From positions 1 to 7,601 of the forward strand of contig PFHN01000012.1 in assembly GCA_002782305.1 (NCBI GenBank): 7,601 nt of DNA, in the 5' to 3' direction. The notes beneath the pieces were generated by a model, which searched no databases, was not told the DNA's origin, and saw nothing but the letters and a program-made list of their open reading frames with translations. A program made the position numbers and the translations under genes. Positions 1 through 6,559 of the stretch are shown in pieces. The stretch's first letter is position 1, and each line of letters begins with the position of its first letter. This DNA comes from Candidatus Moranbacteria bacterium CG_4_8_14_3_um_filter_41_13 (lineage in GTDB: Bacteria > Patescibacteriota > Minisyncoccia > Moranbacterales > UBA1568).

Positions 1-395
1 CTGATGCGAAAATCGCTCTCAAAAACTATCTTGACCTTCGTGTTGATGTCGATCCCGCTCTTTTTATTGCATACAGGAAGCCTGGTTTGGTCAATAAAAA
101 GGCGAATATAAAGGAAAGTAACCGCCTCACCGTGCGCAGTATCGAACGTCTTGTCAAATACTATGCCGTCAAGGCCGGTATCGTCAAAGACGTTCATCCT
201 CATACCCTGAGGCACAGTTTTGCTACCGATCTCCTCCGCAACGGTGCTGATATCAGATCAGTCCAATCAATGCTCGGTCACGCTTCTATTACTACCACTC
301 AAATCTATACCCACATCACCAATGAACAATTAAAAGAAGTCCACCAAGCTTTTCATGCGAAGAGAAGGCGGGGAAAGATGAGCGATAATAGATAA
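1..395 (+). CDS. Tyrosine recombinase, XerC/XerD-like, C-terminal catalytic part (5' end outside window)
   Basis: This is the C-terminal catalytic domain of a tyrosine site-specific recombinase, which cuts and rejoins DNA through a covalent 3'-phosphotyrosine link. The reading frame is open from base 3 to the TAA at 393-395, about 130 residues, against roughly 300 for a complete XerC/XerD, so the N-terminal core-binding domain and first catalytic Arg lie outside the window. Visible catalytic residues are the H-x-x-R pair in HTLRHSFAT (His codon at 201, Arg at 210), the His of LGHAS (279) and the nucleophilic Tyr of IYTHI (306). The spacing and the SVQSMLGHASITTTQIYTH stretch are typical of the Xer branch. 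An internal ATG at 87 is not the real start because the homology-like sequence continues upstream. The tail ends in basic residues (AKRRRGK). Whether it is the housekeeping dimer-resolution recombinase or a mobile-element integrase cannot be decided here; no element ends or attachment site are visible. It converges on the helicase gene. Confidence 0.9.
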   Translation, partial: DAKIALKNYLDLRVDVDPALFIAYRKPGLVNKKANIKESNRLTVRSIERLVKYYAVKAGIVKDVHPHTLRHSFATDLLRNGADIRSVQSMLGHASITTTQIYTHITNEQLKEVHQAFHAKRRRGKMSDNR

Positions 396-446
396 GGGAT
401 AACTCTTGTTTTCTTATCCATTATCCTGCATCACTTTTCTATTATC
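384..446. terminator. Nested inverted repeat between convergent genes, candidate bidirectional terminator
   Basis: Two overlapping inverted repeats occupy this gap. The inner one pairs 391-402 with 414-425, giving eleven base pairs around one G/A mismatch with an 11-base loop. The outer one pairs GATAATAGA at 384-392 exactly with TCTATTATC at 438-446. The inner and outer stems share 391-392, so the full structure needs a shortened inner stem and leaves a bulge on the 3' side. The repeat covers the recombinase stop codon and ends five bases before the helicase stop codon, where a shared terminator for convergent genes would be expected. The stems are AT-rich and the downstream T-run is poor (TTTCTT from 447 on the plus strand, none on the minus strand), so intrinsic termination is an inference. 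Confidence 0.4.
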
Positions 447-451
447 TTTCT

Positions 452-2731
452 TCACAGTTTCTTCAAAGGCGCTACTCCGAGCATCATTTTCTTCACTCCA
501 GCACGCTTGAACGCAATAGTAGCCAGCGTGCCTGAAAGAGAGATGATAAGTCCTCCGCCAAACTGTGGATGCTCTACCATATCACCCGCTCTGACGTCGT
601 CTGCGGTAAGAGGCTGATCTGGAGCACTCTTCCCACCGTCCTGAGAGACACTCTTTGCCATTTTCGCGAAAGAAGAGCTTTTTTCTAATGCACCATCAAA
701 ACTGTTTTGATGGTTCCTTTGTGAAGCAAATGACTTCTGAAAATACCGTTTCCCCAGCATCCCTGACGAAACCAATTCTGCTTCATGAATCAGCTCTGCT
801 GGTATTTCTTCGAGAAATCGTGATGGCGGATTGACCTGTGTTGAGCCAAAAATAGTCCTCTGTTCGGCGTGGAGTAAATAGACTTTTTCTTTGGCGCGGG
901 TGATACCCACATACATCAGTCTTCTTTCTTCTTCAAGTTCTTGGGACGAAAGTGCACTTCTCGAATGAGGGAAAATACCTTCTTCGAGCCCCAGCATAAA
1001 CACCTGTGGAAACTCGAGTCCTTTGGAGCTATGGATAGTCATCAGATGGACGACATCACTTTCCTGACTAATACCATCGGTGTCAGAAGAGAGGGCTACT
1101 TCTTCGAGAAAAAGATGGAGAGCCTCACTTAAGGCCGTATCGCTATATTTTTTTGCAACAGAAAGTAGTTCTTGGACGTTTTCTTGACGCACTTCCCCTT
1201 CGCTCGTCCCATCGGCGAGGCTATCGAAATAGCCACTTTGCTTTGTAATAGTGTCCAAAAGTTCAGGAAAATACAAATCCGTTCGTCTGTCCATCTCAGC
1301 TCTCAGCTTGAGAAAAATATCCACGAAATCCCTGATAGCCTTTATTTTTACTGGTCTCAGCCCACTTGTTTCAGGCGTCATTTCATACCCAGCGTCAAAA
1401 AGATCAAGTCCCTGCTCCTTGCCAAATTGTATCCATTTATCGAGTGTCGATTTACCGAGTCCACGTTTTGGCTCATTGATAATTCTTTCCAGAGCAATCG
1501 TATCGCGAGGATTTTCAAGAAGGCGCACATACGCAATAATATCTTTGATTTCTTTGCGTTGATAGAACTTGAGACCACCCACAACCCGATAACTAATAGA
1601 ATGACGGAGGAACATTTCTTCTACAATACGTGACTGAGCATTGGTACGGTAGAGTACTGCAAACTTATCGAACGAAAGACCATCAGTATGTTTCTTGGCT
1701 ATTGTTTCAGCGACAAATCTCGCTTCAGCCTCTTCATCTTCGGCAGGACAAATAGTAATGAGTTCACCCGACTTCACATCTGTCCACAGCTTCTTGTGCC
1801 GTTGATTGACATTCCGTGAAATAATACCGTCAGCAGCATCAAGGATGATCTGTGTCGAACGGTAGTTGCGATCAAGAGTAATGACCGCTGCATCAGCATA
1901 ATCTTTCTCAAAATTAAGAATGTTCTTTATATCCGCTTGACGCCAGCCATAAATAGATTGATAGTCATCGCCGATAACAAAAATATTGTGATGTTCCTTG
2001 GCGAGCAGATAAACGAGGAGATATTGTGGGTAGTTTGTATCCTGATATTCATCCACCATAATATACTGAAACATCTTCTGGTACTTCGCGAGAACCTCTG
2101 GATACTCCTGAAAGAGCTTGACGGTGAGCATAATGAGATCATCGAAGTCGAGTGCATTCGTTCTCCGAAGTTCGCCTTGATATTCGGTATACACTTTGGC
2201 AATCATCTCTTCGAAATAGCTTCCGGCCTGCAAAGCGAACTGCACCTCATCAACAAAAGCGTTCTTTGCACGTGAAATACCATCCATAATAGCCCTTGGT
2301 TTGATTTGATCAGGATTGATTTCGAGTGCCTTCATCGCCTTTTTCACGATAGATTCCTGGTCTTGACTATCGACAATATTGAAACTCTTGCCATATCCCA
2401 ATACCTCTATATCACGACGCAAAATACGACAACAGATATTGTGAAATGTCCCAATGTACTGAGGCAAAGCAACATCGCCGTATTCTGCAATGTCGCTTTC
2501 TTTCAAAAGTTTTTCAATACGTTCACGCATTTCCCCTGCCGCTTTGTTCGTAAAGGTCACCGCTAAAATAGCGTTCGGGGATACATTCTTCTCACTCATG
2601 AGATACGCGATACGATGTGTCAGAGTTTTTGTTTTTCCTGATCCAGCACCCGCGAGTATCAGAACTGGTCCTTCTGTGGTGAGTACCGCTCGTAATTGCT
2701 CAGGATTCAACCCTTTTTCCCAGAATTTCAT
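452..2731 (-). CDS. pcrA: ATP-dependent DNA helicase, PcrA/UvrD family (superfamily 1A)
   Basis: A 3'-5' DNA helicase/translocase that in known relatives unwinds DNA in nucleotide excision and mismatch repair, clears RecA or stalled RNA polymerase, and drives rolling-circle replication. At 759 residues it matches the usual 720-740 plus a longer linker. Motifs run in order: Q-motif LNPEQ (8-12), Walker A AGAGSGKT (27-34), Ia TFTNKAAGEM (59-68), Walker B DEYQDT (227-232), motif III GDDYQSIYGWR (254-264), motif IV LDRNYRST (286-293), motif V TIHSSKGLEF (565-574) and motif VI MYVGITRAK (606-614, with the arginine finger R612). After a Ser/Lys/Gln-rich linker (about 660-710) comes a C-terminal Tudor-like module (GDMVEHPQFGGG to APLKKL, 716-759), which in PcrA/UvrD binds RNA polymerase. 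This module favours PcrA/UvrD over Rep. Motif III departs from the usual GDxDQSIYxWRGA (Tyr before Gln, Gln for Gly), but the catalytic residues are intact. The start is close to the Q-motif as in the family; no Shine-Dalgarno precedes it. The stop is TGA. Confidence 0.96.
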   Translation of the reverse strand: MKFWEKGLNPEQLRAVLTTEGPVLILAGAGSGKTKTLTHRIAYLMSEKNVSPNAILAVTFTNKAAGEMRERIEKLLKESDIAEYGDVALPQYIGTFHNICCRILRRDIEVLGYGKSFNIVDSQDQESIVKKAMKALEINPDQIKPRAIMDGISRAKNAFVDEVQFALQAGSYFEEMIAKVYTEYQGELRRTNALDFDDLIMLTVKLFQEYPEVLAKYQKMFQYIMVDEYQDTNYPQYLLVYLLAKEHHNIFVIGDDYQSIYGWRQADIKNILNFEKDYADAAVITLDRNYRSTQIILDAADGIISRNVNQRHKKLWTDVKSGELITICPAEDEEAEARFVAETIAKKHTDGLSFDKFAVLYRTNAQSRIVEEMFLRHSISYRVVGGLKFYQRKEIKDIIAYVRLLENPRDTIALERIINEPKRGLGKSTLDKWIQFGKEQGLDLFDAGYEMTPETSGLRPVKIKAIRDFVDIFLKLRAEMDRRTDLYFPELLDTITKQSGYFDSLADGTSEGEVRQENVQELLSVAKKYSDTALSEALHLFLEEVALSSDTDGISQESDVVHLMTIHSSKGLEFPQVFMLGLEEGIFPHSRSALSSQELEEERRLMYVGITRAKEKVYLLHAEQRTIFGSTQVNPPSRFLEEIPAELIHEAELVSSGMLGKRYFQKSFASQRNHQNSFDGALEKSSSFAKMAKSVSQDGGKSAPDQPLTADDVRAGDMVEHPQFGGGLIISLSGTLATIAFKRAGVKKMMLGVAPLKKL

Positions 2732-2753
2732 ACATTTTTTCGATTATTCATAA

Positions 2754-2791
2754 CTGTGTCATTCTAACATATTTACACGGAACACTCTATT
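2754..2791 (-). promoter_or_regulatory. Candidate promoter for pcrA
   Basis: Read on the minus strand, an extended -10 element TGTTAGAAT lies at 2769-2761 (TG, one base, then TAGAAT, five of six matches to TATAAT). No convincing -35 hexamer is found at 16-18 bases spacing (best is TAGAGT), which is tolerable with an extended -10. Transcription would start near 2754, giving a leader of about 22 bases before the ATG at 2731. The leader is AT-rich and has no Shine-Dalgarno motif. The element lies directly beside the -35 of the oppositely facing promoter. Confidence 0.4.
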
Positions 2792-2800
2792 TTCTATGCT
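2772..2800 (+). promoter_or_regulatory. Candidate promoter for the UbiA-family gene
   Basis: TTTACA at 2772-2777 (five of six matches to TTGACA) is followed after exactly 17 bases by TATGCT at 2795-2800 (four of six matches to TATAAT). Transcription would start near 2807, leaving a leader of about 16 bases. A second possible -10 with an upstream TG (TGCTATATT, 2806-2814) would give a nearly leaderless transcript starting at about 2821, two bases before the ATG. It has no good -35. Only AGAG at 2815-2818 resembles a ribosome binding site, and it is close to the start codon. Confidence 0.45.
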
Positions 2801-2822
2801 GTTTATGCTATATTAGAGATAT

Positions 2823-4457
2823 ATGAAAAACTTTTTTTCCCGTTTTGTACGAAGCCTCGAGAATGCTGAAATTACTCTGCCGTTTTTTGTGGTGACTTTC
2901 TTCTCTCTCATCCTCGTGAGACTCCTCATTGAGAACGCTTTCGGACTTTTTTCGGAACACACTTTTTTCTTCTTTTTCTTCGAATTCACGCACACTTTCC
3001 TTTTCTTCCTCTGTTCATTTCTTCTCCTGGTCTTTCTCGTTCGCTATGCTGGCGATATCAGTCTAAAAAAAGCGACAAACATTCTTCTCTTCGGCTTCCT
3101 CATTATTCTCACGCCACCAATCATTGATAATATTATCTTTCATGGGCGGTACTTCTGGAGTTTTTATGAATTTGATGGTTTCCTCGGTCTCATCTATCGA
3201 TTTTTCACATTCTTCGGTGATACACCTGATATGGGTATTACCTATGGTGTACGCGTCGAGGTAGCAGTGGTGACCGTCGCTCTCTTCGTCTATACCTACA
3301 TCAAGTCACAGAGCAAGAAAAAAGCTTTCATCGTTTCTCTTATCACCTATGCTCTTCTGTTTATCCTCGGGACATTTCCTGCCTGGCTCACGCTCGGTAT
3401 TCTTTTCTTCCAAAAAAGTTTCCTCGCTATCAATCAGAATGATGTCGCTGGACTTTTCCTCACTCCACAACATATTTTTTCACGAGACTTAAGTGACTTT
3501 CGAAGTGTACTCAATGTAAAGATGAGTATCGTTTACAGTCTACTCGCTACTTTCCTGGTGGGACTCCTCCTGTACAAGAAATATACTTCTTATTTCTTCG
3601 CACTTCTTCATAATATTCGCATTCCGCAAGTCATCTATCATGGCGGACTCTTGTTTCTTGGAATGGCGCTGGCTTTTTTCTTTACCGATGCTTCAGTAAC
3701 TCTCGATTTCTTTCATATCACTGGAGCACTCGTTCTTCTTATTGCCGTGGAAAGTGCATGGATGGCTTCAGTACTCTGGAATGATATTTTCGATAAAAAT
3801 ATCGACAGTGTCACCAATACGAATCGCCCGCTCATAACCAGCGCTATTCCCGAAACACTCTATAATACCTTGGCCATTCTTTTCTTCGTCACCTCACTCA
3901 TCTTCTCGGGTATTATGAGTTTCGGAGCGATGATGATACTACTCTGCTACCAAGCTATTGCCTGGCTCTATTCAGCGGTGCCACTTCGGATCAAACGTTT
4001 CCCTATTATTGCCACTCTCTTTGCTGGCTTCGCAGGTATTCTTATTCTCATTATCGGATTCATTCTGGTCGCTCCAGAGAAAAATATATACTCCCTGCCC
4101 TTCCCTATTCTGGCTTATTTATTTTTCGCATACACCCTCTGTCTTCCTATCAAAGACTTCAAAGACATTGCGGGTGATAAAAAAGATAAGATCTATACGT
4201 TACCGGTTCTTCTCGGCGTAGAGAGAGCAAGGATCCTGATTGGAAGCTCTGTGTTCCTTCTCTATATGTGGAGTCCTATCATCCTGCATGCACGCTCCCT
4301 TTTCTTCCCTGCACTCATCTTCGGGAGCGTAGCTTTCTGGGCGATACAAAAAGGAGAAGAAAAGAATACATCTTTCTTCTCCTTCCGAAAATTACCTGGA
4401 ATGGTTCTTGCCATCACTACTCTTTATGGACTCGCGATACTATTGCTTTTATTCTAA
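2823..4457 (+). CDS. UbiA-family prenyltransferase with an extra N-terminal membrane region
   Basis: A 544-residue, very hydrophobic inner-membrane protein. The C-terminal half (about 265-544) is a UbiA-superfamily intramembrane prenyltransferase, which moves an isoprenoid chain from its diphosphate to an acceptor. Both Mg-diphosphate binding motifs are present: N320-D321-x-x-D324-x-x-x-D328 (NDIFDKNID) and D445-x-x-D448-x-x-G451-D452 (DFKDIAGD), the latter followed by KKDKIYTLPVLLG. That continuation is reminiscent of the geranylgeranylglyceryl-phosphate and chlorophyll-synthase branch (GDKxxGxxTLP), but the acceptor cannot be named. UbiA proteins are usually about 280-320 residues, so some 260 residues are additional: about six membrane segments (near 18-38, 57-75, 84-106, 143-160, 169-197, 233-251) and polar loops including TPPIID (97-102) and GDTPDMGITYG (132-142). 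Residues 48-53 are six consecutive Phe. I do not recognise this region. No other isoprenoid or quinone gene is nearby, so the pathway is open. The gene stands alone, divergent from pcrA and convergent with rsmA. Confidence 0.85.
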   Translation: MKNFFSRFVRSLENAEITLPFFVVTFFSLILVRLLIENAFGLFSEHTFFFFFFEFTHTFLFFLCSFLLLVFLVRYAGDISLKKATNILLFGFLIILTPPIIDNIIFHGRYFWSFYEFDGFLGLIYRFFTFFGDTPDMGITYGVRVEVAVVTVALFVYTYIKSQSKKKAFIVSLITYALLFILGTFPAWLTLGILFFQKSFLAINQNDVAGLFLTPQHIFSRDLSDFRSVLNVKMSIVYSLLATFLVGLLLYKKYTSYFFALLHNIRIPQVIYHGGLLFLGMALAFFFTDASVTLDFFHITGALVLLIAVESAWMASVLWNDIFDKNIDSVTNTNRPLITSAIPETLYNTLAILFFVTSLIFSGIMSFGAMMILLCYQAIAWLYSAVPLRIKRFPIIATLFAGFAGILILIIGFILVAPEKNIYSLPFPILAYLFFAYTLCLPIKDFKDIAGDKKDKIYTLPVLLGVERARILIGSSVFLLYMWSPIILHARSLFFPALIFGSVAFWAIQKGEEKNTSFFSFRKLPGMVLAITTLYGLAILLLLF

Positions 4458-4499
4458 AGAAAAAATGTGCTTTTGAGTGCCGTTCAATTGAAAAGAGTA

Positions 4500-5291
4500 T
4501 TAAAAAATCTTTTGTAAGTTTTCCCAATCATCTGTAGACAAGGCTTGGGCACGAATATCGCTACGCAAACCAAGCTCTGCCAATTTTGCCTCAACCATTT
4601 CTTTGGACACATTCAAACTTGACGAGAGATTATTCACCAGCGTTTTACGCCGTGCTGAGAATCCAGCCCGAGCAAGACGAAACACTTTTCTGTCTTCTTC
4701 TTTGTCATACGCCCTTCTCGGAATAATGGAAATCACGGCGCTATCTACTTTCGGCGCTGGTTCAAAAGATTCTTTGGATACAAAGAGTTTCTTTTCTACC
4801 GTAGCATAATACTGTGCCATAAGAGACAAGAGGCTCATCGATCCAGCTTGTGCTGACAGTCTGTCCGCTACTTCATCTTGCACCATCAGTGTCATCGATA
4901 CCGGCTGATAAGGAAGAGAGAGGAGTGTACGAATAATAGGCGCTGTGATGTAGTACGGAATATTGGCAATGATTTTATAGGGATGTTCTGAAAACTGAGA
5001 TACTTCCAAAACTTCCTTCAAATTCATATCCAGAATATTTCCTTCAAGGAGCGACAATCCTTCTGATGCATTGAACCTTTCTGTCAGATGAAGAACAAGC
5101 TCGTGGTCGAGCTCAATCGCCATCACCTTCTCTGCTCTCTCTACTAACTTCGAAGTAAGTACCCCTGTGCCAGGACCGATCTCAAATACCCAGTCCGTAG
5201 GCTGTACATCAGCGAGCGCCAGAATATTTTCAATAACAGTTTCATCCTTGAGAAAATTCTGTCCAAGACTTTTTTTCGCTTTGATGGACAT
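4500..5291 (-). CDS. rsmA: 16S rRNA dimethyladenosine transferase RsmA/KsgA
   Basis: This enzyme uses S-adenosylmethionine to dimethylate two adjacent adenines (A1518 and A1519 in E. coli numbering) in the 3'-terminal helix of 16S rRNA, a late 30S assembly checkpoint; its loss typically gives kasugamycin resistance. The 263 residues match the usual 260-290. Seen in order: the N-terminal KKSLGQNFLKD (6-16), SAM-binding motif I FEIGPGTG (36-43), the acidic ribose-contacting IELD (59-62), GNILD (84-88), the catalytic motif IV NIPYYIT (110-116, equivalent to NLPYxIT), QDEVADRL, and the small helical C-terminal domain with FSARRKTLVNNL. The start is fixed by the conserved N-terminus; no Shine-Dalgarno precedes it. 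It lies 56 bases after the permease stop on the same strand and could be read through from that operon, but a good promoter sits in the gap. Its 3' end faces the UbiA-family gene 42 bases away. Confidence 0.96.
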   Translation of the reverse strand: MSIKAKKSLGQNFLKDETVIENILALADVQPTDWVFEIGPGTGVLTSKLVERAEKVMAIELDHELVLHLTERFNASEGLSLLEGNILDMNLKEVLEVSQFSEHPYKIIANIPYYITAPIIRTLLSLPYQPVSMTLMVQDEVADRLSAQAGSMSLLSLMAQYYATVEKKLFVSKESFEPAPKVDSAVISIIPRRAYDKEEDRKVFRLARAGFSARRKTLVNNLSSSLNVSKEMVEAKLAELGLRSDIRAQALSTDDWENLQKIF

Positions 5292-5310
5292 AGAAATATA
5301 TATGAGGATA

Positions 5311-5346
5311 AGAAACTATCATACCAGCTCGTCCGAAAAGAGGCAA
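5311..5346 (-). promoter_or_regulatory. Candidate promoter for rsmA
   Basis: On the minus strand, TTGCCT at 5346-5341 (four of six to TTGACA) is followed after 17 bases by TATGAT at 5323-5318 (five of six to TATAAT), preceded by TG one base away (TGGTATGAT), that is, an extended -10. Transcription would start near 5311, about 20 bases upstream of the rsmA ATG. It lies wholly between the permease stop codon and rsmA, so rsmA can be transcribed independently of the ABC transporter genes. This is the best-matching promoter in the window. Confidence 0.5.
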
Positions 5347-5347
5347 C

Positions 5348-6547
5348 CTATTTGTACCTCAGTGCTTCGAGAGGATCGATCTGACTCGCGCGTCTTGCAG
5401 GTACGATAGCTGTCAGAAACCCAACGAATGCACCGAAAATAATAATCAGTACAATAAACCATGTTGGAGTAAAAAAGAGATTCACTGATGTCCCGCCAAG
5501 ACGCACGGCCAAAAAATTGATTGCAATGTTGAGCCCCTGACCGCCAACAATCCCAAGTACCACCCCACCAAGTCCTCCGAGGAATCCCATAATAATTGAC
5601 TCCCACAAAAATAAGATGGAAATAGTCATATCTGATGCTCCGATGGATTTCATAATGCCAATCTCTTCGGTGCGTTCCATAAGGGTAATAGTCATCGTAT
5701 TAAACATACCGATAGCCGAAACGACGAGAGCGACGATACCAAAACTCATCAATACAATTTGTACAATTGAAAATATTTTATTTGCCTGATCAATGGTATC
5801 AGAGAGTGATGATACGAGGAGTCCTTCTTCAACGATTTTTTCCCTGACAGATTGCATCACATTACTCGACTGACATTTCACTTTGAGTTGTGAATAATGA
5901 TCAATAGCATCTGGAGGAAAAGAGGCAGAATGGACATAAATAATATTCTCTTCACTTGGCACAACACCAATGATTTTGTATGCGTGCTCAGAATCAATCT
6001 TTTCGAGTTTATCCTGCACATCTTCTTTGGTCGCACGTGAAACAAAAAAAGTCAGTTCAATCGGCTCATCAATAATATTTTTTCCATCTTTCTCGAATAC
6101 TCTTGCAAGTGCTGAGGAAATAATAATTCCTCGAGTATCAGCATCACTGATCATCGACCCTTTCTCCAAACGAGTACCACTGAGTTTCATAAAATTTGGA
6201 GTCGTCCCAACAACAGTAAGATCGAGCGATATATCACCAATAGTACCCTGTGCTGTAAGTCGGGATGATGGACTCACTTCTACTACTCCATCAAAAGATT
6301 TTATCTTGTCTATGCGCTCCTGATTGATAGGAACAAAAGTTGAATTGGCTTCCGTCACATCAAGCGTCACCAAAGAATCTGATGTTGTGATACGATCAAG
6401 AAGCGCCTTTTGAAGTCCATATCCAAGAGAGACAAGAAAAAGCACCGCGCCGATACCGACACCCATACCAAGAATAGTAAGTGCCGTTCGCATCTTGCGA
6501 GCTTTGAACATACGAGTAGAAAGAGTGAAAGCATCAGAAAATTTCAT
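5348..6547 (-). CDS. ABC transporter permease, MacB/FtsX type
   Basis: A 399-residue membrane subunit of a type VII (MacB/LolCDE-like) ABC transporter, which couples cytoplasmic ATP hydrolysis to conformational work on the outer face of the membrane (efflux, lipoprotein release or peptide export in characterised relatives). Layout: a short amphipathic N-terminus with KARKMRTALTILGMGVGIG, TM1 about 21-44, a large extracytoplasmic MacB-PCD-like domain about 47-255, then TM2 (260-286), TM3 (308-334) and TM4 (362-382). The FtsX-domain hallmark MERTEEIGIMKSIGA (290-304) is the cytoplasmic coupling helix contacting the ATPase, and the protein ends with PARRASQIDPLEALRYK, typical of the family. Length is normal (about 380-420) for permeases without a fused ATPase; E. 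coli MacB itself is a fusion. It follows the ATPase gene by 12 bases, so the two are surely one operon. The substrate cannot be read from sequence, and no membrane-fusion partner is in the window. The start is fixed by the conserved N-terminus; no Shine-Dalgarno is visible. The stop is TAG. Confidence 0.93.
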   Translation of the reverse strand: MKFSDAFTLSTRMFKARKMRTALTILGMGVGIGAVLFLVSLGYGLQKALLDRITTSDSLVTLDVTEANSTFVPINQERIDKIKSFDGVVEVSPSSRLTAQGTIGDISLDLTVVGTTPNFMKLSGTRLEKGSMISDADTRGIIISSALARVFEKDGKNIIDEPIELTFFVSRATKEDVQDKLEKIDSEHAYKIIGVVPSEENIIYVHSASFPPDAIDHYSQLKVKCQSSNVMQSVREKIVEEGLLVSSLSDTIDQANKIFSIVQIVLMSFGIVALVVSAIGMFNTMTITLMERTEEIGIMKSIGASDMTISILFLWESIIMGFLGGLGGVVLGIVGGQGLNIAINFLAVRLGGTSVNLFFTPTWFIVLIIIFGAFVGFLTAIVPARRASQIDPLEALRYK

Positions 6548-6559
6548 ACGGTAAATTTT

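Noticed and set aside
87..395. ATG at 87 as the start of a short stand-alone recombinase.
   Set aside because: The frame is open to the window edge and residues upstream of 87 read as normal catalytic-domain sequence, so the gene is cut by the window and not naturally short.
1172..1633. Plus-strand open frame of about 150 codons inside the helicase gene.
   Set aside because: It lies antisense to strongly conserved PcrA sequence, has no recognisable domain, and similar long antisense frames occur throughout this gene.
2958..2990. T-rich tract encoding a run of six Phe, considered as a phase-variable slippage site.
   Set aside because: The longest single-base run is only about six T, interrupted by C, and the whole gene is pyrimidine-rich because it codes for membrane segments.
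3958..4221. Alternative frame inside the UbiA-family gene.
   Set aside because: It is a shadow frame over the conserved UbiA region with no protein-like features of its own.
4458..4499. Possible terminator between the convergent UbiA-family gene and rsmA (TTCAATTGAA palindrome at 4483-4492; CTTTT at 4470-4474 facing AAAAG at 4491-4495; T-run on the minus strand at 4465-4460).
   Set aside because: The stem is only about five A/T-rich pairs and the 10-base palindrome has no loop, so neither strand gives a convincing intrinsic terminator.
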